Shown here one piece after another: positions 40,531-48,740 of a stretch of 64,000 bases of DNA. The stretch covers positions 1,426,001-1,490,000 of the forward strand of contig NZ_PYAU01000001.1 of assembly GCF_003014675.1 (NCBI RefSeq), read 5' to 3'. The notes under the pieces were generated by a model. It did not search any database, had not been told where the DNA came from, and was given only the letters and a program-made list of their open reading frames with translations. Numbering within the stretch: position 1 is the first letter of the stretch; each line of letters starts with the position of its first letter. Source of the stretch: Labedella gwakjiensis (lineage in GTDB: Bacteria; Actinomycetota; Actinomycetes; Actinomycetales; Microbacteriaceae). Made by a program: the position numbers and the translations under genes.

Positions 40531-41574
40531 CTACGCCACGTCGATGAGCACCTTCCCCACGGTGTCGTTCTCCACGGCCTCGTGGGCCGCGGCCGTCTCG
40601 GCGAGGGGGAAGCGGTGCAGCGGGAGTCCGTGCTCCTCCCCCACCTCGAGAACACCCTGGCGGGCCGCCTCGGACACGTCCTCCGCGCCCGCGGCGAGCG
40701 CCGCGGCGCCCACCGTGTAGAGCAGGATGAACTGGTACCGGGCATTGAGCACCATGCTCGGACGGATGGGCACCTCGACGGTGTCTCCGCCGTTGTCGGC
40801 GTAGCTCGCGACGGTGCCGCGGGGCGCGATGACGGCGAGGTCGAGCGCGAGGTTCGCGGCGATCGAGACCTCGACGACGAGGTGCACCCCGTCCGGCGCG
40901 ATGGCGCGGATCTGGTCGGCTGCGTCGTCATCGCGGTAGTTGACGACGTGTTCCGCTCCGGCGGAGCGCGCGAGCGCCTCCTTCTCCGGCCCGCTCACCG
41001 TGGTGATCACCGTGGCACCGGCCCAGCGCGCGAGTTGGATCGCCGCGTGGCCGACGGCGCCGGCCCCGCCGGAGACCAGGACGACGCGGCCCTCGAGGGC
41101 GCCGGGTGCGAGGCGGCTCGGTCCGTCCTCCGCCACGGTGAGCGCGCGGTGCGCGGTCACGGCGGGCACGCCGAGGCTCGCACCGACGTCGAACGAGACG
41201 CCGTCGGGAAGCGGGATGACACGATCGACGGGGAGCACCGTGTACTGCTGAGCGGTGCCGGTCGGGCGCTGGTGCGCCGAGAGGTACGTCCACACGCGGT
41301 CACCCACGGTGAGCCCCTCGACTCCGTCGCCGACCGCGTCGACCACGCCGGCGCCGTCCTGGTTCGGCACGACCTCGTCGAAGGGCGGCTTCTCTCCGGG
41401 GGCACCGCCCGTGCGCGACTTCCAGTCGGTGGGATTGACGCCCGAGACGACGACGCGGACGCGCACCTCACCCGGGCCGGGCTCGGCGATCTCGCGTTCG
41501 ACGAAGTGGAGGACGGACGCGTCCCCGGTCTCGGTGTAGACGACGGCTGACTGGGTGTGCGATTCGGTGCTCAT
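40531..41574 (-). CDS. Zinc-independent quinone oxidoreductase (MDR superfamily)
   Basis: 347 residues, alcohol-dehydrogenase fold. N-terminal GroES-like domain (VVSGVNPTDWKSRTG, VPNQDGAGVVDAVG) without the catalytic-zinc cysteine pattern, then the NADPH-binding VLVSGGAGAVGHAAIQLARWAGA. Matches NADPH:quinone reductase/zeta-crystallin-like enzymes. Physiological substrate unknown. ATG with GAGGG close by and a TACCGT box eight bases upstream. A small CCGCCA/TGGCGG hairpin sits just past the stop. Confidence 0.87.
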   Translation of the reverse strand: MSTESHTQSAVVYTETGDASVLHFVEREIAEPGPGEVRVRVVVSGVNPTDWKSRTGGAPGEKPPFDEVVPNQDGAGVVDAVGDGVEGLTVGDRVWTYLSAHQRPTGTAQQYTVLPVDRVIPLPDGVSFDVGASLGVPAVTAHRALTVAEDGPSRLAPGALEGRVVLVSGGAGAVGHAAIQLARWAGATVITTVSGPEKEALARSAGAEHVVNYRDDDAADQIRAIAPDGVHLVVEVSIAANLALDLAVIAPRGTVASYADNGGDTVEVPIRPSMVLNARYQFILLYTVGAAALAAGAEDVSEAARQGVLEVGEEHGLPLHRFPLAETAAAHEAVENDTVGKVLIDVA

Positions 41575-41786
41575 ATCCCTCGACGGTACGTCCGCCGCCT
41601 CGCGAACCCAACCCCCTCGACAGCCGCGTTGCCGGCGCCCCCATCCCGCGGAGGCGGAATGTACTCCCGCCTGCGCGCCGTGTCGAGAGAAGTCTGTGCA
41701 TCACCTGGGCGCCATCGCCGCGATCCCCATGAGGGCGCGAGACGCCCACGAAACTCCCACGTGTTCTACCCCAGCACTCAGGCTCC

Positions 41787-41800
41787 ACCACTCGAGTGGT
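41787..41800. promoter_or_regulatory. Perfect 14-bp palindrome upstream of the secreted-protein gene
   Basis: ACCACTCGAGTGGT, about 47 bases before the start. The rest of the 272-bp gap (41575-41846) shows no gene. Candidate operator. Confidence 0.5.
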
Positions 41801-41846
41801 TGTGCGAGGAAACGCCCCGCAGAGATTTCACCGACGAAGGAGAATC

Positions 41847-42377
41847 ATGCGTACCAACGTCAAGAAGACCCTCGGCACTCTCGGAACCGCCGCCCTGCTC
41901 ACGGGAGGCGCGCTCGCCTTCCCCACCAGCGCCTTCGCCGGCCCGATCGGCGAGTGCGACCCCGGCACGTCACAGATCACGACGAGCTACCAGTCGTCCA
42001 ATCAGGAACCGGCCGGCTCCGACCGCACCACCAATCCGGGCCCGGGAGTCCAGACGCTGGACGTCTCGGTGTCGTCCACGAAGTCGACGGCTGCCACCAC
42101 CTCGGCCGAGGTCGGATTCTCGGTGGAGGCGATCGCAGCGTCGGTCAACGCGACCCTCGGATACTCGGTCACGACGTCGCAGGCGTGGGAGTCTGGCACC
42201 GTCCTCAAGAGCCAGGAGCTCCAGCCCGGTCAGAGCGTGATCGCCGAGTACGGTTTCGAGACTCTGACGGTCATGGCGACACAGCAGAACTGCGATAGCA
42301 CCGGAACGTGGCAGAACGGCGAATCGACGCTGGCCACCCTGCCCCAGGGTGTCTACAAGACCTTCACGGTGGAGTGA
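41847..42377 (+). CDS. Secreted protein of unknown function
   Basis: 176 residues. Sec signal peptide MRTNVKKTLGTLGTAALLTGG...SAFA with cleavage near residue 31. The mature part is Ser/Thr/Val-rich and looks all-beta (VQTLDVSVSSTKSTAATTSAE, IAASVNATLGYSVTTSQAW) with two cysteines (GECDPG and QQNCDST) that may form a disulphide. The alternating pattern recalls beta-barrel or pore-forming exported proteins, but I do not recognise a family. GAAGGAGAATC before ATG. Ends at a strong bidirectional hairpin. Confidence 0.8.
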   Translation: MRTNVKKTLGTLGTAALLTGGALAFPTSAFAGPIGECDPGTSQITTSYQSSNQEPAGSDRTTNPGPGVQTLDVSVSSTKSTAATTSAEVGFSVEAIAASVNATLGYSVTTSQAWESGTVLKSQELQPGQSVIAEYGFETLTVMATQQNCDSTGTWQNGESTLATLPQGVYKTFTVE

Positions 42378-42392
42378 CACACTCGCGCAGCA

Positions 42393-42435
42393 CTGCGCCC
42401 GGGTCGTCCTGAGGGGGTGGACGACCCGGGCGCAG
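42393..42435. terminator. Strong hairpin between convergent genes
   Basis: 17-bp perfect arms (42393-42409, 42419-42435) with a nine-base loop, between the secreted-protein stop and the substrate-binding-protein stop. No T-run; bidirectional by position. Confidence 0.7.
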
Positions 42436-42478
42436 CGGTCTGTGCGACCCGATCTGTGAGGGATGGCGGCGGCGCGGC

Positions 42479-44068
42479 CTACTTCTCGATCGAGACGCCC
42501 GTGAAGTCGATCCACCAGCTCTTCGGCTGCTCGAATCCCTTCACGTAGGAGGCCATGGCCCGCGGAGCGGTGTCGTTGACGACGTACATCCAGCCGGCGT
42601 CCTCCGTCTGCAGGTGACCGGCCTCGGTGAGGAGCGCGGCGCGCTCCTCGTCGTCGCTCGTGACGAGCGCCTCGGCGTGCAGGGCGTCGAACTCCTCGTT
42701 GCAGTAGCCGAAGTAGTTCGTGCCGCACAGCATGGACCAGCTCCAGCTCGACGGCTGCTCGAGGCTGAACGCCTGGTTGGCGGCGTTCCAGCCCGTGTTC
42801 CCCTCTCCGAGGGCTGCGTACATGCCGGAGAAGTCCACGGGGTCGAGCGTCACGTTGATGCCCACCTCGGAGAGCTGCGCCTGGAGGGCCTCGTTCATGG
42901 CCTTCGCCTGCATCGAGCCGGAGCCCGCCGTGATGTACCCGACGGTGATGTCGAGACCGTCGGCGTAGCCGGCCTCGGCGAGGAGCGCCTCGGCCTTGTC
43001 GGGGTCGTAGCTGTAGATGTTGTCGGCCTCGTCGTAGTACAGGCTCGCCTCGGCGAAGAACTGGTACGCCGGAACGGCGGTGCCGTGCAGGAGGTCGTCG
43101 GCGATCGCTTCGCGGTCGATCGCGTAGTTCATGGCCTGGCGCACGCGGATGTCGTCGAAGGGCGCGACGTCCGTGAAGAGCTGCCACGACCACTCCCAGT
43201 CGAAGGCGTTGCCCGTGGCGACGAAGCCGGCGTCCTCGAGCGACGCGAGGTCGTCGGGCTGGGCGGCCTCGATCCAGTCCACGCGGCCGGAGCGCAGTGC
43301 GGCGGTCCGGGCGGCGGGGTCGGGGATGAGCTCGACGGTGATGCGGTCGAGTTCCGCGGCGTCACCCCAGTAGTCGTCGTTCCGCGTGAAGCTGATCGAC
43401 TGGTTCTCGGTGAGCTCGTCGAACACGAACGGGCCGGTGCCGACGGGGTTCTTCGCCTGGCCCTCGTTGCCGTCCTCGTCGAGCGATGTCGGGCTCGCGA
43501 AGTAGACGTTGTAGAGGTCGGCGAGGAAGAACGCGAACGGCTCGGTGAGGGTGAACGCCACGGTGGAGTCGTCGATCGCCTCGACGGAGTCGACGTAGTT
43601 CAGCACCGCGTAATAGGTGCCGACCGCTGCGTCGTAGTGGGGGTCGTTCTCGTCCGTGTAGCGGTTGATGTTGTACACGACGGCGTCGGCGTCGAAGTCG
43701 GTGCCGTCGTGGAACGTCACGCCCTGCTGGAGCGAGAACGTGTAGGTGAGGCCGTCCTCGCTGATCTCCCAGGACTCGGCCAGCGCGGGGCCGACACCGG
43801 CTGCGGCGTTGGGGTCGGAGACGTCGCGCTTCGTGAGGCCCTCGTAGACGAGGTTGCCGATGAGGCGCTGGCCCTCGTAGCCGGCGAGGGTGATCGCTCC
43901 CGTATCGAGGCTCGGGAGGGAGGCCATCTGGCTGCCGATGATGAGTTCCTGCTCGGCATCGTCTGAACCGCTGCCGCCGCCGGCGCAGCCGACGAGCGCG
44001 AGTGCGGCGACGAGTGTTCCCGCTGCGATGCCGAGACGGCGGCGCGAGCGGCGTGGGGTGTGCTGCAT
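42479..44068 (-). CDS. ABC transporter substrate-binding lipoprotein (SBP family 5, peptide/nickel type)
   Basis: 529 residues. Lipoprotein signal with lipobox ALVGCAGG (lipidated Cys near 27). Family 5 features: YEGLTKRD, LAESWEISEDGLTYTFSLQQGVTF, GTGPFVFDEL and VRQAMNYAIDREAIADDLL. Delivers oligopeptides, dipeptides or similar solutes to the permeases encoded upstream. Last gene of the five-gene transporter set; AAGGAGTGAC before ATG. Confidence 0.9.
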   Translation of the reverse strand: MQHTPRRSRRRLGIAAGTLVAALALVGCAGGGSGSDDAEQELIIGSQMASLPSLDTGAITLAGYEGQRLIGNLVYEGLTKRDVSDPNAAAGVGPALAESWEISEDGLTYTFSLQQGVTFHDGTDFDADAVVYNINRYTDENDPHYDAAVGTYYAVLNYVDSVEAIDDSTVAFTLTEPFAFFLADLYNVYFASPTSLDEDGNEGQAKNPVGTGPFVFDELTENQSISFTRNDDYWGDAAELDRITVELIPDPAARTAALRSGRVDWIEAAQPDDLASLEDAGFVATGNAFDWEWSWQLFTDVAPFDDIRVRQAMNYAIDREAIADDLLHGTAVPAYQFFAEASLYYDEADNIYSYDPDKAEALLAEAGYADGLDITVGYITAGSGSMQAKAMNEALQAQLSEVGINVTLDPVDFSGMYAALGEGNTGWNAANQAFSLEQPSSWSWSMLCGTNYFGYCNEEFDALHAEALVTSDDEERAALLTEAGHLQTEDAGWMYVVNDTAPRAMASYVKGFEQPKSWWIDFTGVSIEK

Positions 44069-44139
44069 GTCACTCCTTGAGTGTGGGTGCTGAGGTGCGG
44101 TCGGGTGGAGCGGAGGGGTCGAGCGGGTGACGCGGCCGA

Positions 44140-44898
44140 TCACGCGGCCGCCACGACGGATCTCGCCGCGAGCAGCTCGCGCGTGTACGCGTCCTGCGGG
44201 TCGGCGAGCACCGTTCGTGTGGGCCCGGATTCGACGGTGTGTCCGCGGTTCAGAACGAGGACGTCGTCGCTGATGTGATCGATGACCGCGAGGTCGTGGC
44301 TGATGAAGAAGAGCGCGACGCCCGTCTCCCGCTGCAGGTCGGCGAACGTGTTGAGGACCTGAGCCTGGACGGACTTGTCGAGGGCCGAGACGGCCTCGTC
44401 GCACACGAGCACGTCGGGTCGGCCGGCGATCGCGCGGGCGATCGCGACGCGCTGCGCCTGACCTCCCGACAGCTCATACGGCCAGGCGTGCACGTAGTCC
44501 CGGGAGAGCGCGACCTGATCGAGCAGCTCGTCGGTGCGCACGTTCCAGGTGGAACGAGGGAGGCGTTGCGCCGCGAACTGGAAGCGCAGGTTGTCGCCGA
44601 CGCTCATGGCGGGGTTGAGCGCGTGGCGCGGGTCCTGCGGCACGAGCTGGATGCGGCGGCGGGCGGTGCGCAGCCGCGAGGCGCCCATCGCGTAGAGGTC
44701 GTCGCCCGCGAGCTGGACCGTTCCGGCGTCGGGCGTGAGGAGGCGCATGACGATACGGCCGAGCGTCGACTTCCCGCTCCCGGACTCCCCGACCACACCG
44801 AGGGTGCGGCCGGCGTGGAGCTGGAACGAGCAGTCGTCGAGCGCCGTGAAGTCGCCGAACGACTTGCGGACGCCGCTCGCGGCGAGGACGACGGTCAT
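44140..44898 (-). CDS. ABC transporter ATP-binding protein (DppF/OppF type)
   Basis: 252 residues. Walker A GESGSGKSTLG, Q-loop LVPQDPRHAL, signature LSGGQAQRVAIARA, Walker B VLVCDEAVSALD and H-loop FISHDLAV. Second ATPase of the transporter. The ATG overlaps the stop of the partner ATPase gene (ATGA) and has GAAGGGAG upstream. It lacks the Cys-rich C-terminal motif of some OppF proteins. Confidence 0.93.
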   Translation of the reverse strand: MTVVLAASGVRKSFGDFTALDDCSFQLHAGRTLGVVGESGSGKSTLGRIVMRLLTPDAGTVQLAGDDLYAMGASRLRTARRRIQLVPQDPRHALNPAMSVGDNLRFQFAAQRLPRSTWNVRTDELLDQVALSRDYVHAWPYELSGGQAQRVAIARAIAGRPDVLVCDEAVSALDKSVQAQVLNTFADLQRETGVALFFISHDLAVIDHISDDVLVLNRGHTVESGPTRTVLADPQDAYTRELLAARSVVAAA

Positions 44899-45914
44899 CG
44901 GGTGCTCCCTTCGAGAGGCGACGCTGAATCGATGCCGGCATCGCGTTCCGCGGCGACGTCGCTCGAGACCGCGTGGCCCGGTTCGATCTCGACGAGCGGG
45001 CCCCAGTCGCGGCGACCGCGGAGCTCGTCCGAGACCACGGCGAGCCGCCCGCGCTCCACGTCGGCGCTCGGCTCGGCGGCGATGAGCGCTCGTGTGTACG
45101 GGTGCAGCGGGCGGGAGAGCACCGTGGAGGCGCGGCCGAGCTCGACGATGCGGCCGGACAGCATGACGGCGACGCGGTCGTGGTCGGCGCTCGCGACGCG
45201 GGCGGCGATCCCGATGTCGTGGGTGATGAAGAGGATCGCGGTGCCGAGGCGCGTCCGGAGGCCGTCGAGGAGCTCGACGATCTTGACGCCGACCGATGCG
45301 TCGAGCGCGCTCGACGGTTCGTCCGCGACGACGAGTTCGGGGTCGCAGCTCACGGCGATCGCGATCGCGATGCGCTGCCGCATGCCGCCGGACACCTCGT
45401 GCGGGTAGCACCGGAGCACGCGCTCCGGCTCGCGGATCTCCACGAGGTCGAGCAGCTCGATCGCGCGCGCCTTCGCGGCAGCCCGCCCGGCCACGGCCTT
45501 GTGCTGGAGCAGCGTCTCGACGATCTGCGAGCCGATGCGCCGCATGGGGTCGAGCGAGGCGTTGGGGTCCTGCGGCACGCTGCCGATGCGCGAGCCGTGG
45601 AGTCCGCGCAGCACCGTCTTCGGCGCGGAGAGCAGGTCGCGTCCGTCGAAGAGGGACGAGCCGGTCACGCGGGCTCCGTGGGGCGCCATGCCCGTGATGC
45701 TGCGTGCGAAGACGGTCTTCCCGCTGCCGGACTCGCCGAGCAGCACGGTCACCTGGCTGCGCTCGAGTCCGATGCCGATGCCGTCGATGACGGTGCGCAT
45801 CGAGCGGCCGCGGCCGGGGAAGCTCACGGTGACGTCCGTCGCGTCGAGGGCGAGGGGGACGTCAGGCGGGAGCGCCCCAGCGGCGGGGGCTGTGGCGGTG
45901 CGTGTGTCGGTCAT
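44895..45914 (-). CDS. ABC transporter ATP-binding protein (DppD/OppD type)
   Basis: 339 residues. Walker A GESGSGKTVFAR, Q-loop SVPQDPNASLDPMRRIG, signature VSGGMRQRIAIAIA, Walker B LVVADEPSSALD and H-loop FITHDIGIAARVA. The C-terminal oligopeptide-transporter extension is shortened (LHPYTRALIAAEPSADVERGR). ATG shares one base with the permease stop (TGATG). Confidence 0.93.
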   Translation of the reverse strand: MTDTRTATAPAAGALPPDVPLALDATDVTVSFPGRGRSMRTVIDGIGIGLERSQVTVLLGESGSGKTVFARSITGMAPHGARVTGSSLFDGRDLLSAPKTVLRGLHGSRIGSVPQDPNASLDPMRRIGSQIVETLLQHKAVAGRAAAKARAIELLDLVEIREPERVLRCYPHEVSGGMRQRIAIAIAVSCDPELVVADEPSSALDASVGVKIVELLDGLRTRLGTAILFITHDIGIAARVASADHDRVAVMLSGRIVELGRASTVLSRPLHPYTRALIAAEPSADVERGRLAVVSDELRGRRDWGPLVEIEPGHAVSSDVAAERDAGIDSASPLEGSTR

Positions 45915-46861
45915 CAGGATTCCCTTCCGCGTCCGGCGATCGCGTCCCGGATGCCGTCCCCGACGAGGGGGAACATCACCGAGAGGGCGAGGATGACGAT
46001 GACGGGCGCGAGCGCGAGGGACGGGTTCGTGTACACGGCGGCCTGCATCTCCTGCAGGATCGATCCGAGCTCGGCCTGCGGCGACGGGACGCCGAGACCG
46101 ATGAAGCCGAGCCCTCCGGCGATCGCGACGTTCGCGCCGACGAGCGACGTCGAGTACGCGACGACCGCGGGCAGGGCGACGGGCAGGATCTGCTTCCACA
46201 GGATGGGCACGAGCCCCGCGCCGCTCGACCGGGCCGCCGTGACGAAGTCCAGCTCCTTGACGCGCGCCACCTCCGTCTCGGCGATGCGCGCGACGGGCGC
46301 GATCCACACGGCCGTGAGGGCGAGGATGAGCGTCCCGAGCCCGTTGCCGAGGGTGAGCGCCAGGAGCAGCGCGAGCAGCACGCCGGGGAAGGCGAACAGG
46401 ATGTCGACGAAGCGCATGAGGAGGAGGTTCGCGACGCGGCCGGAGAAGCCGGCGGTGATGCCGATCGCGAGCCCGATCGCCGTGGCGATGAGGATGGGGA
46501 CGACGCCCGCGACGAGCGAGGTGCGCGTGCCGTAGACGAGCCGCGACAGCAGGTCGCGTCCCTGCGAATCGGTGCCGAGCAGGTGCCCGTCCTGCCCGAA
46601 GCCGAGGAGACGCGAGCCGAGGTCGGCGGCGTACGGATCGGCGAACGGCAGCACGGGGGCGAGCACGACGCCGAGGGCGATGAGGGACACGGCGCCGAGG
46701 GCGACACGCGAACGCAACGGCATGCGGGACAGGAGTCGGCGGCGCACGAAGCGTCCGCCCTCTCCCGCGGGCGAACCAGTCGCGGCCGGTCCCGAGGGCG
46801 TCGGCGCACCCGGTGTGGGCGTGAGGGCACTCGCCGACGTGGTGCGGGGATCGGTGATCAT
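45914..46861 (-). CDS. ABC transporter permease (DppC/OppC type)
   Basis: 315 residues. A Pro/Ala-rich cytoplasmic N-terminus, one membrane segment (VALGAVSLIALGVVLAPVLP), the OppC-type periplasmic GTDSQGRDLLSRLVYGTRTSL and a BPD_transp_1 core with the EAA loop near FVTAARSSGAGLVPILWKQI. Pairs with the next permease; two bases separate it from that stop. Confidence 0.9.
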   Translation of the reverse strand: MITDPRTTSASALTPTPGAPTPSGPAATGSPAGEGGRFVRRRLLSRMPLRSRVALGAVSLIALGVVLAPVLPFADPYAADLGSRLLGFGQDGHLLGTDSQGRDLLSRLVYGTRTSLVAGVVPILIATAIGLAIGITAGFSGRVANLLLMRFVDILFAFPGVLLALLLALTLGNGLGTLILALTAVWIAPVARIAETEVARVKELDFVTAARSSGAGLVPILWKQILPVALPAVVAYSTSLVGANVAIAGGLGFIGLGVPSPQAELGSILQEMQAAVYTNPSLALAPVIVILALSVMFPLVGDGIRDAIAGRGRES

Positions 46862-46863
46862 CG

Positions 46864-47883
46864 TCAGACCTTTCCGACTCGGATGCGGGGGTCGAGCAGG
46901 GCGTTCACGACGTCGGCCACGAGCAGCACGAGCACGAAGATGAGGGCGATCACGAGTGCGACGCCCTGCACGAGCTGGTAGTCGCGGAGGTTGACCGACT
47001 GCACGATGAGGGCGCCGAGGCCCGGGATGCTGAAGATCTGTTCCACGAAGAGAGCGCCGCCGAGCATGCCGCCCACCTGGATGCCCAGCACCGTGATCAT
47101 GGGCGGCAGCGCGTTGTGGTGGCTGTGCACGGCGAGCCGCAGCGGCGACAGCCCGCGCGCCTCGAGAGCCGGCAGCAGCTCGGTCGACTGCAGGGCGCTG
47201 ATCGACGTCTTGAGCGAGCGGGCCATCTGAGCGCCCGGCGCGAGCGCGAGGCTGATCGCGGGAAGCGCGAGGTGCGCCGCGAGGGCGCCGACGCCATCGG
47301 ATCCGCGGCTGCTGAGCCCGCCGGCGGGGAACAGCGGGAGGAGCACGGCGAAGCAGATGAGGAGGATGAGCGCGACCGTGTACTGGGGCGCCGAGAGGAA
47401 GATCGCCTCGAACCAGTCGGTCGTGCGGCGGAGGATCCGGGACCGGGAGGTCGCGAGGTTGCCCATCACGAGTCCGATGACGATCGCGAGGAGGCTCGCG
47501 GCACCGCCGAGCAGCAGGGTGTTGGCGAGGGCCGGAGCCACCACGTCCACGACGTCGCGCGACTGGCTGTACGCGTAGCCGAGGTCGCCGCCGAGCACGC
47601 GGATCGCCCAGTCGACGAACTGGAGGATGAGCGGCCGGTCGAGCCCCATGACGCCGCGGAGCTCGTCCCGTTCCTCCGGGGTGCTGTCGAGACCGAGGAT
47701 GAGGAGCGCGGGATCTCCCGGGATCAGGCGGATCGCGAAGAAGACGACGACGGCCACGAAGATCGCGGTGACGGCCGTGAACGCGAGCCGGCCCGCGACG
47801 AACCGCACGAACCGGTTGCGCGTGAACCCGCCGAGGGCAGCCGTGCGTGGCCTCTCTCGAGTGGGTGCGATTTTGTACTCCAT
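46864..47883 (-). CDS. ABC transporter permease (DppB/OppB type)
   Basis: 339 residues, about six membrane segments. Features: FFAIRLIPGDPALLILG (DppB N-terminal signature), the EAA-like loop ELLPALEARGLSPLRLAV and FVEQIFSIPGLGALIV. First gene of the set. The ATG at 47883 (MEYKIAPT) has no ribosome-binding site; a TATGAC box ends about nine bases upstream, so a near-leaderless transcript is likely. The 185-bp gap to padR is unusually AT-rich near this start. Confidence 0.88.
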   Translation of the reverse strand: MEYKIAPTRERPRTAALGGFTRNRFVRFVAGRLAFTAVTAIFVAVVVFFAIRLIPGDPALLILGLDSTPEERDELRGVMGLDRPLILQFVDWAIRVLGGDLGYAYSQSRDVVDVVAPALANTLLLGGAASLLAIVIGLVMGNLATSRSRILRRTTDWFEAIFLSAPQYTVALILLICFAVLLPLFPAGGLSSRGSDGVGALAAHLALPAISLALAPGAQMARSLKTSISALQSTELLPALEARGLSPLRLAVHSHHNALPPMITVLGIQVGGMLGGALFVEQIFSIPGLGALIVQSVNLRDYQLVQGVALVIALIFVLVLLVADVVNALLDPRIRVGKV

Positions 47884-47888
47884 AATTG

Positions 47889-48045
47889 TAATGTCATACC
47901 GGTCTACTGTTTCGGCGGTGTTACATCGGGCGGAACTGATACGCGCCGGAAACATTGCGACCCGTTCGTGGGGTGCCACCGTCCGAAAATGACGCACAGG
48001 ACGCGACTGTCGTCCGGCAGTACACAGCGGAACCCCACTAATGTC
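47889..48045. promoter_or_regulatory. dppB/padR divergent promoter region with two TAATGTC copies
   Basis: TAATGTC occurs at 47889-47895 beside the dppB start and at 48039-48045 before padR, where TAATGT would serve as -10. Being duplicated at both promoters, it may be part of the PadR operator. No full ATGT-N8-ACAT box was found. Confidence 0.35.
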
Positions 48046-48068
48046 GTGTCGAGGGAAAGGAGTCCACC

Positions 48069-48647
48069 GTGGCACTCAGGCATGCGATCCTCTCCGCGCT
48101 CTCGCGCGGCATCCCGAAGAACGGCTACGAGCTCAACGCGGTCTTCAACGACAACGACGAGCGGGCCTGGAACGCGAGTCCGTCGCAGGTGTACTCGGAG
48201 CTCACGAAGATGGAGAAGCTCGGTCTCATCGAGGTGAGCGACCGTACCGAGCGGCGCGCCACCAACTACGCCATCACCGAAGCGGGTCGCGCCGAGATCG
48301 AGCGGTGGCTCACGCAGGACGAACCCGACCACACCATCCGCGACGACGTCACGATGCGTCTGCTCACCGTCTGGACCCTCGACGACACGACCGCGCGGCA
48401 CCTCATCGAGGCGGAGATCACCTTCCAGCGCCGACGCGAACGCGCGTTGCGCACAAAGCTGCAGACGTTCGAGCAGCTCTCGGAGAACACGCGGGTGTGG
48501 CGCAATCGACGCGCCGTCCACCTCCTCTGGCTCACCCAGACCACCACGAACATCGCCTGGCTCGAGGGCCTCATCGACATCCTCGAGAACCCCGACACCC
48601 CGGTCGACGAGGCCCTCGCGGCTCTCGCCTCCGCGCCTGTGGCCTGA
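48069..48647 (+). CDS. PadR-family transcriptional regulator
   Basis: 192 residues. N-terminal winged helix ALRHAILSALSRGIPKNGYELNAVF, PSQVYSELTKMEKLGLIEV and RRATNYAITEAGRAEIERWL; C-terminal Vir-like coiled-coil dimerisation domain (AEITFQRRRERALRTKL). GTG start with AAAGGAG. Divergent from the peptide-type ABC transporter genes, which it probably represses. Ligand unknown. Confidence 0.9.
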   Translation: MALRHAILSALSRGIPKNGYELNAVFNDNDERAWNASPSQVYSELTKMEKLGLIEVSDRTERRATNYAITEAGRAEIERWLTQDEPDHTIRDDVTMRLLTVWTLDDTTARHLIEAEITFQRRRERALRTKLQTFEQLSENTRVWRNRRAVHLLWLTQTTTNIAWLEGLIDILENPDTPVDEALAALASAPVA

Positions 48648-48727
48648 ACTCCGGCTCGTCGATCTCGACGCTCCCTGCTCGGCGCGGGCGGTCCTGTCAA
48701 GCGGGATCGGAGGCGCCGGCGACCTTG

Positions 48728-48733
48728 TAGCGT
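48728..48733 (+). promoter_or_regulatory. -10 box, predicted leaderless start of recQ
   Basis: TAGCGT, seven bases, then ATG (48741). Confidence 0.5.
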
Positions 48734-48740
48734 CGCCGAC

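Noticed and set aside
48650-48740. SOS (LexA) box upstream of recQ
   Set aside because: Only partial GAAC-like fragments, without the paired GTTC at the right distance.
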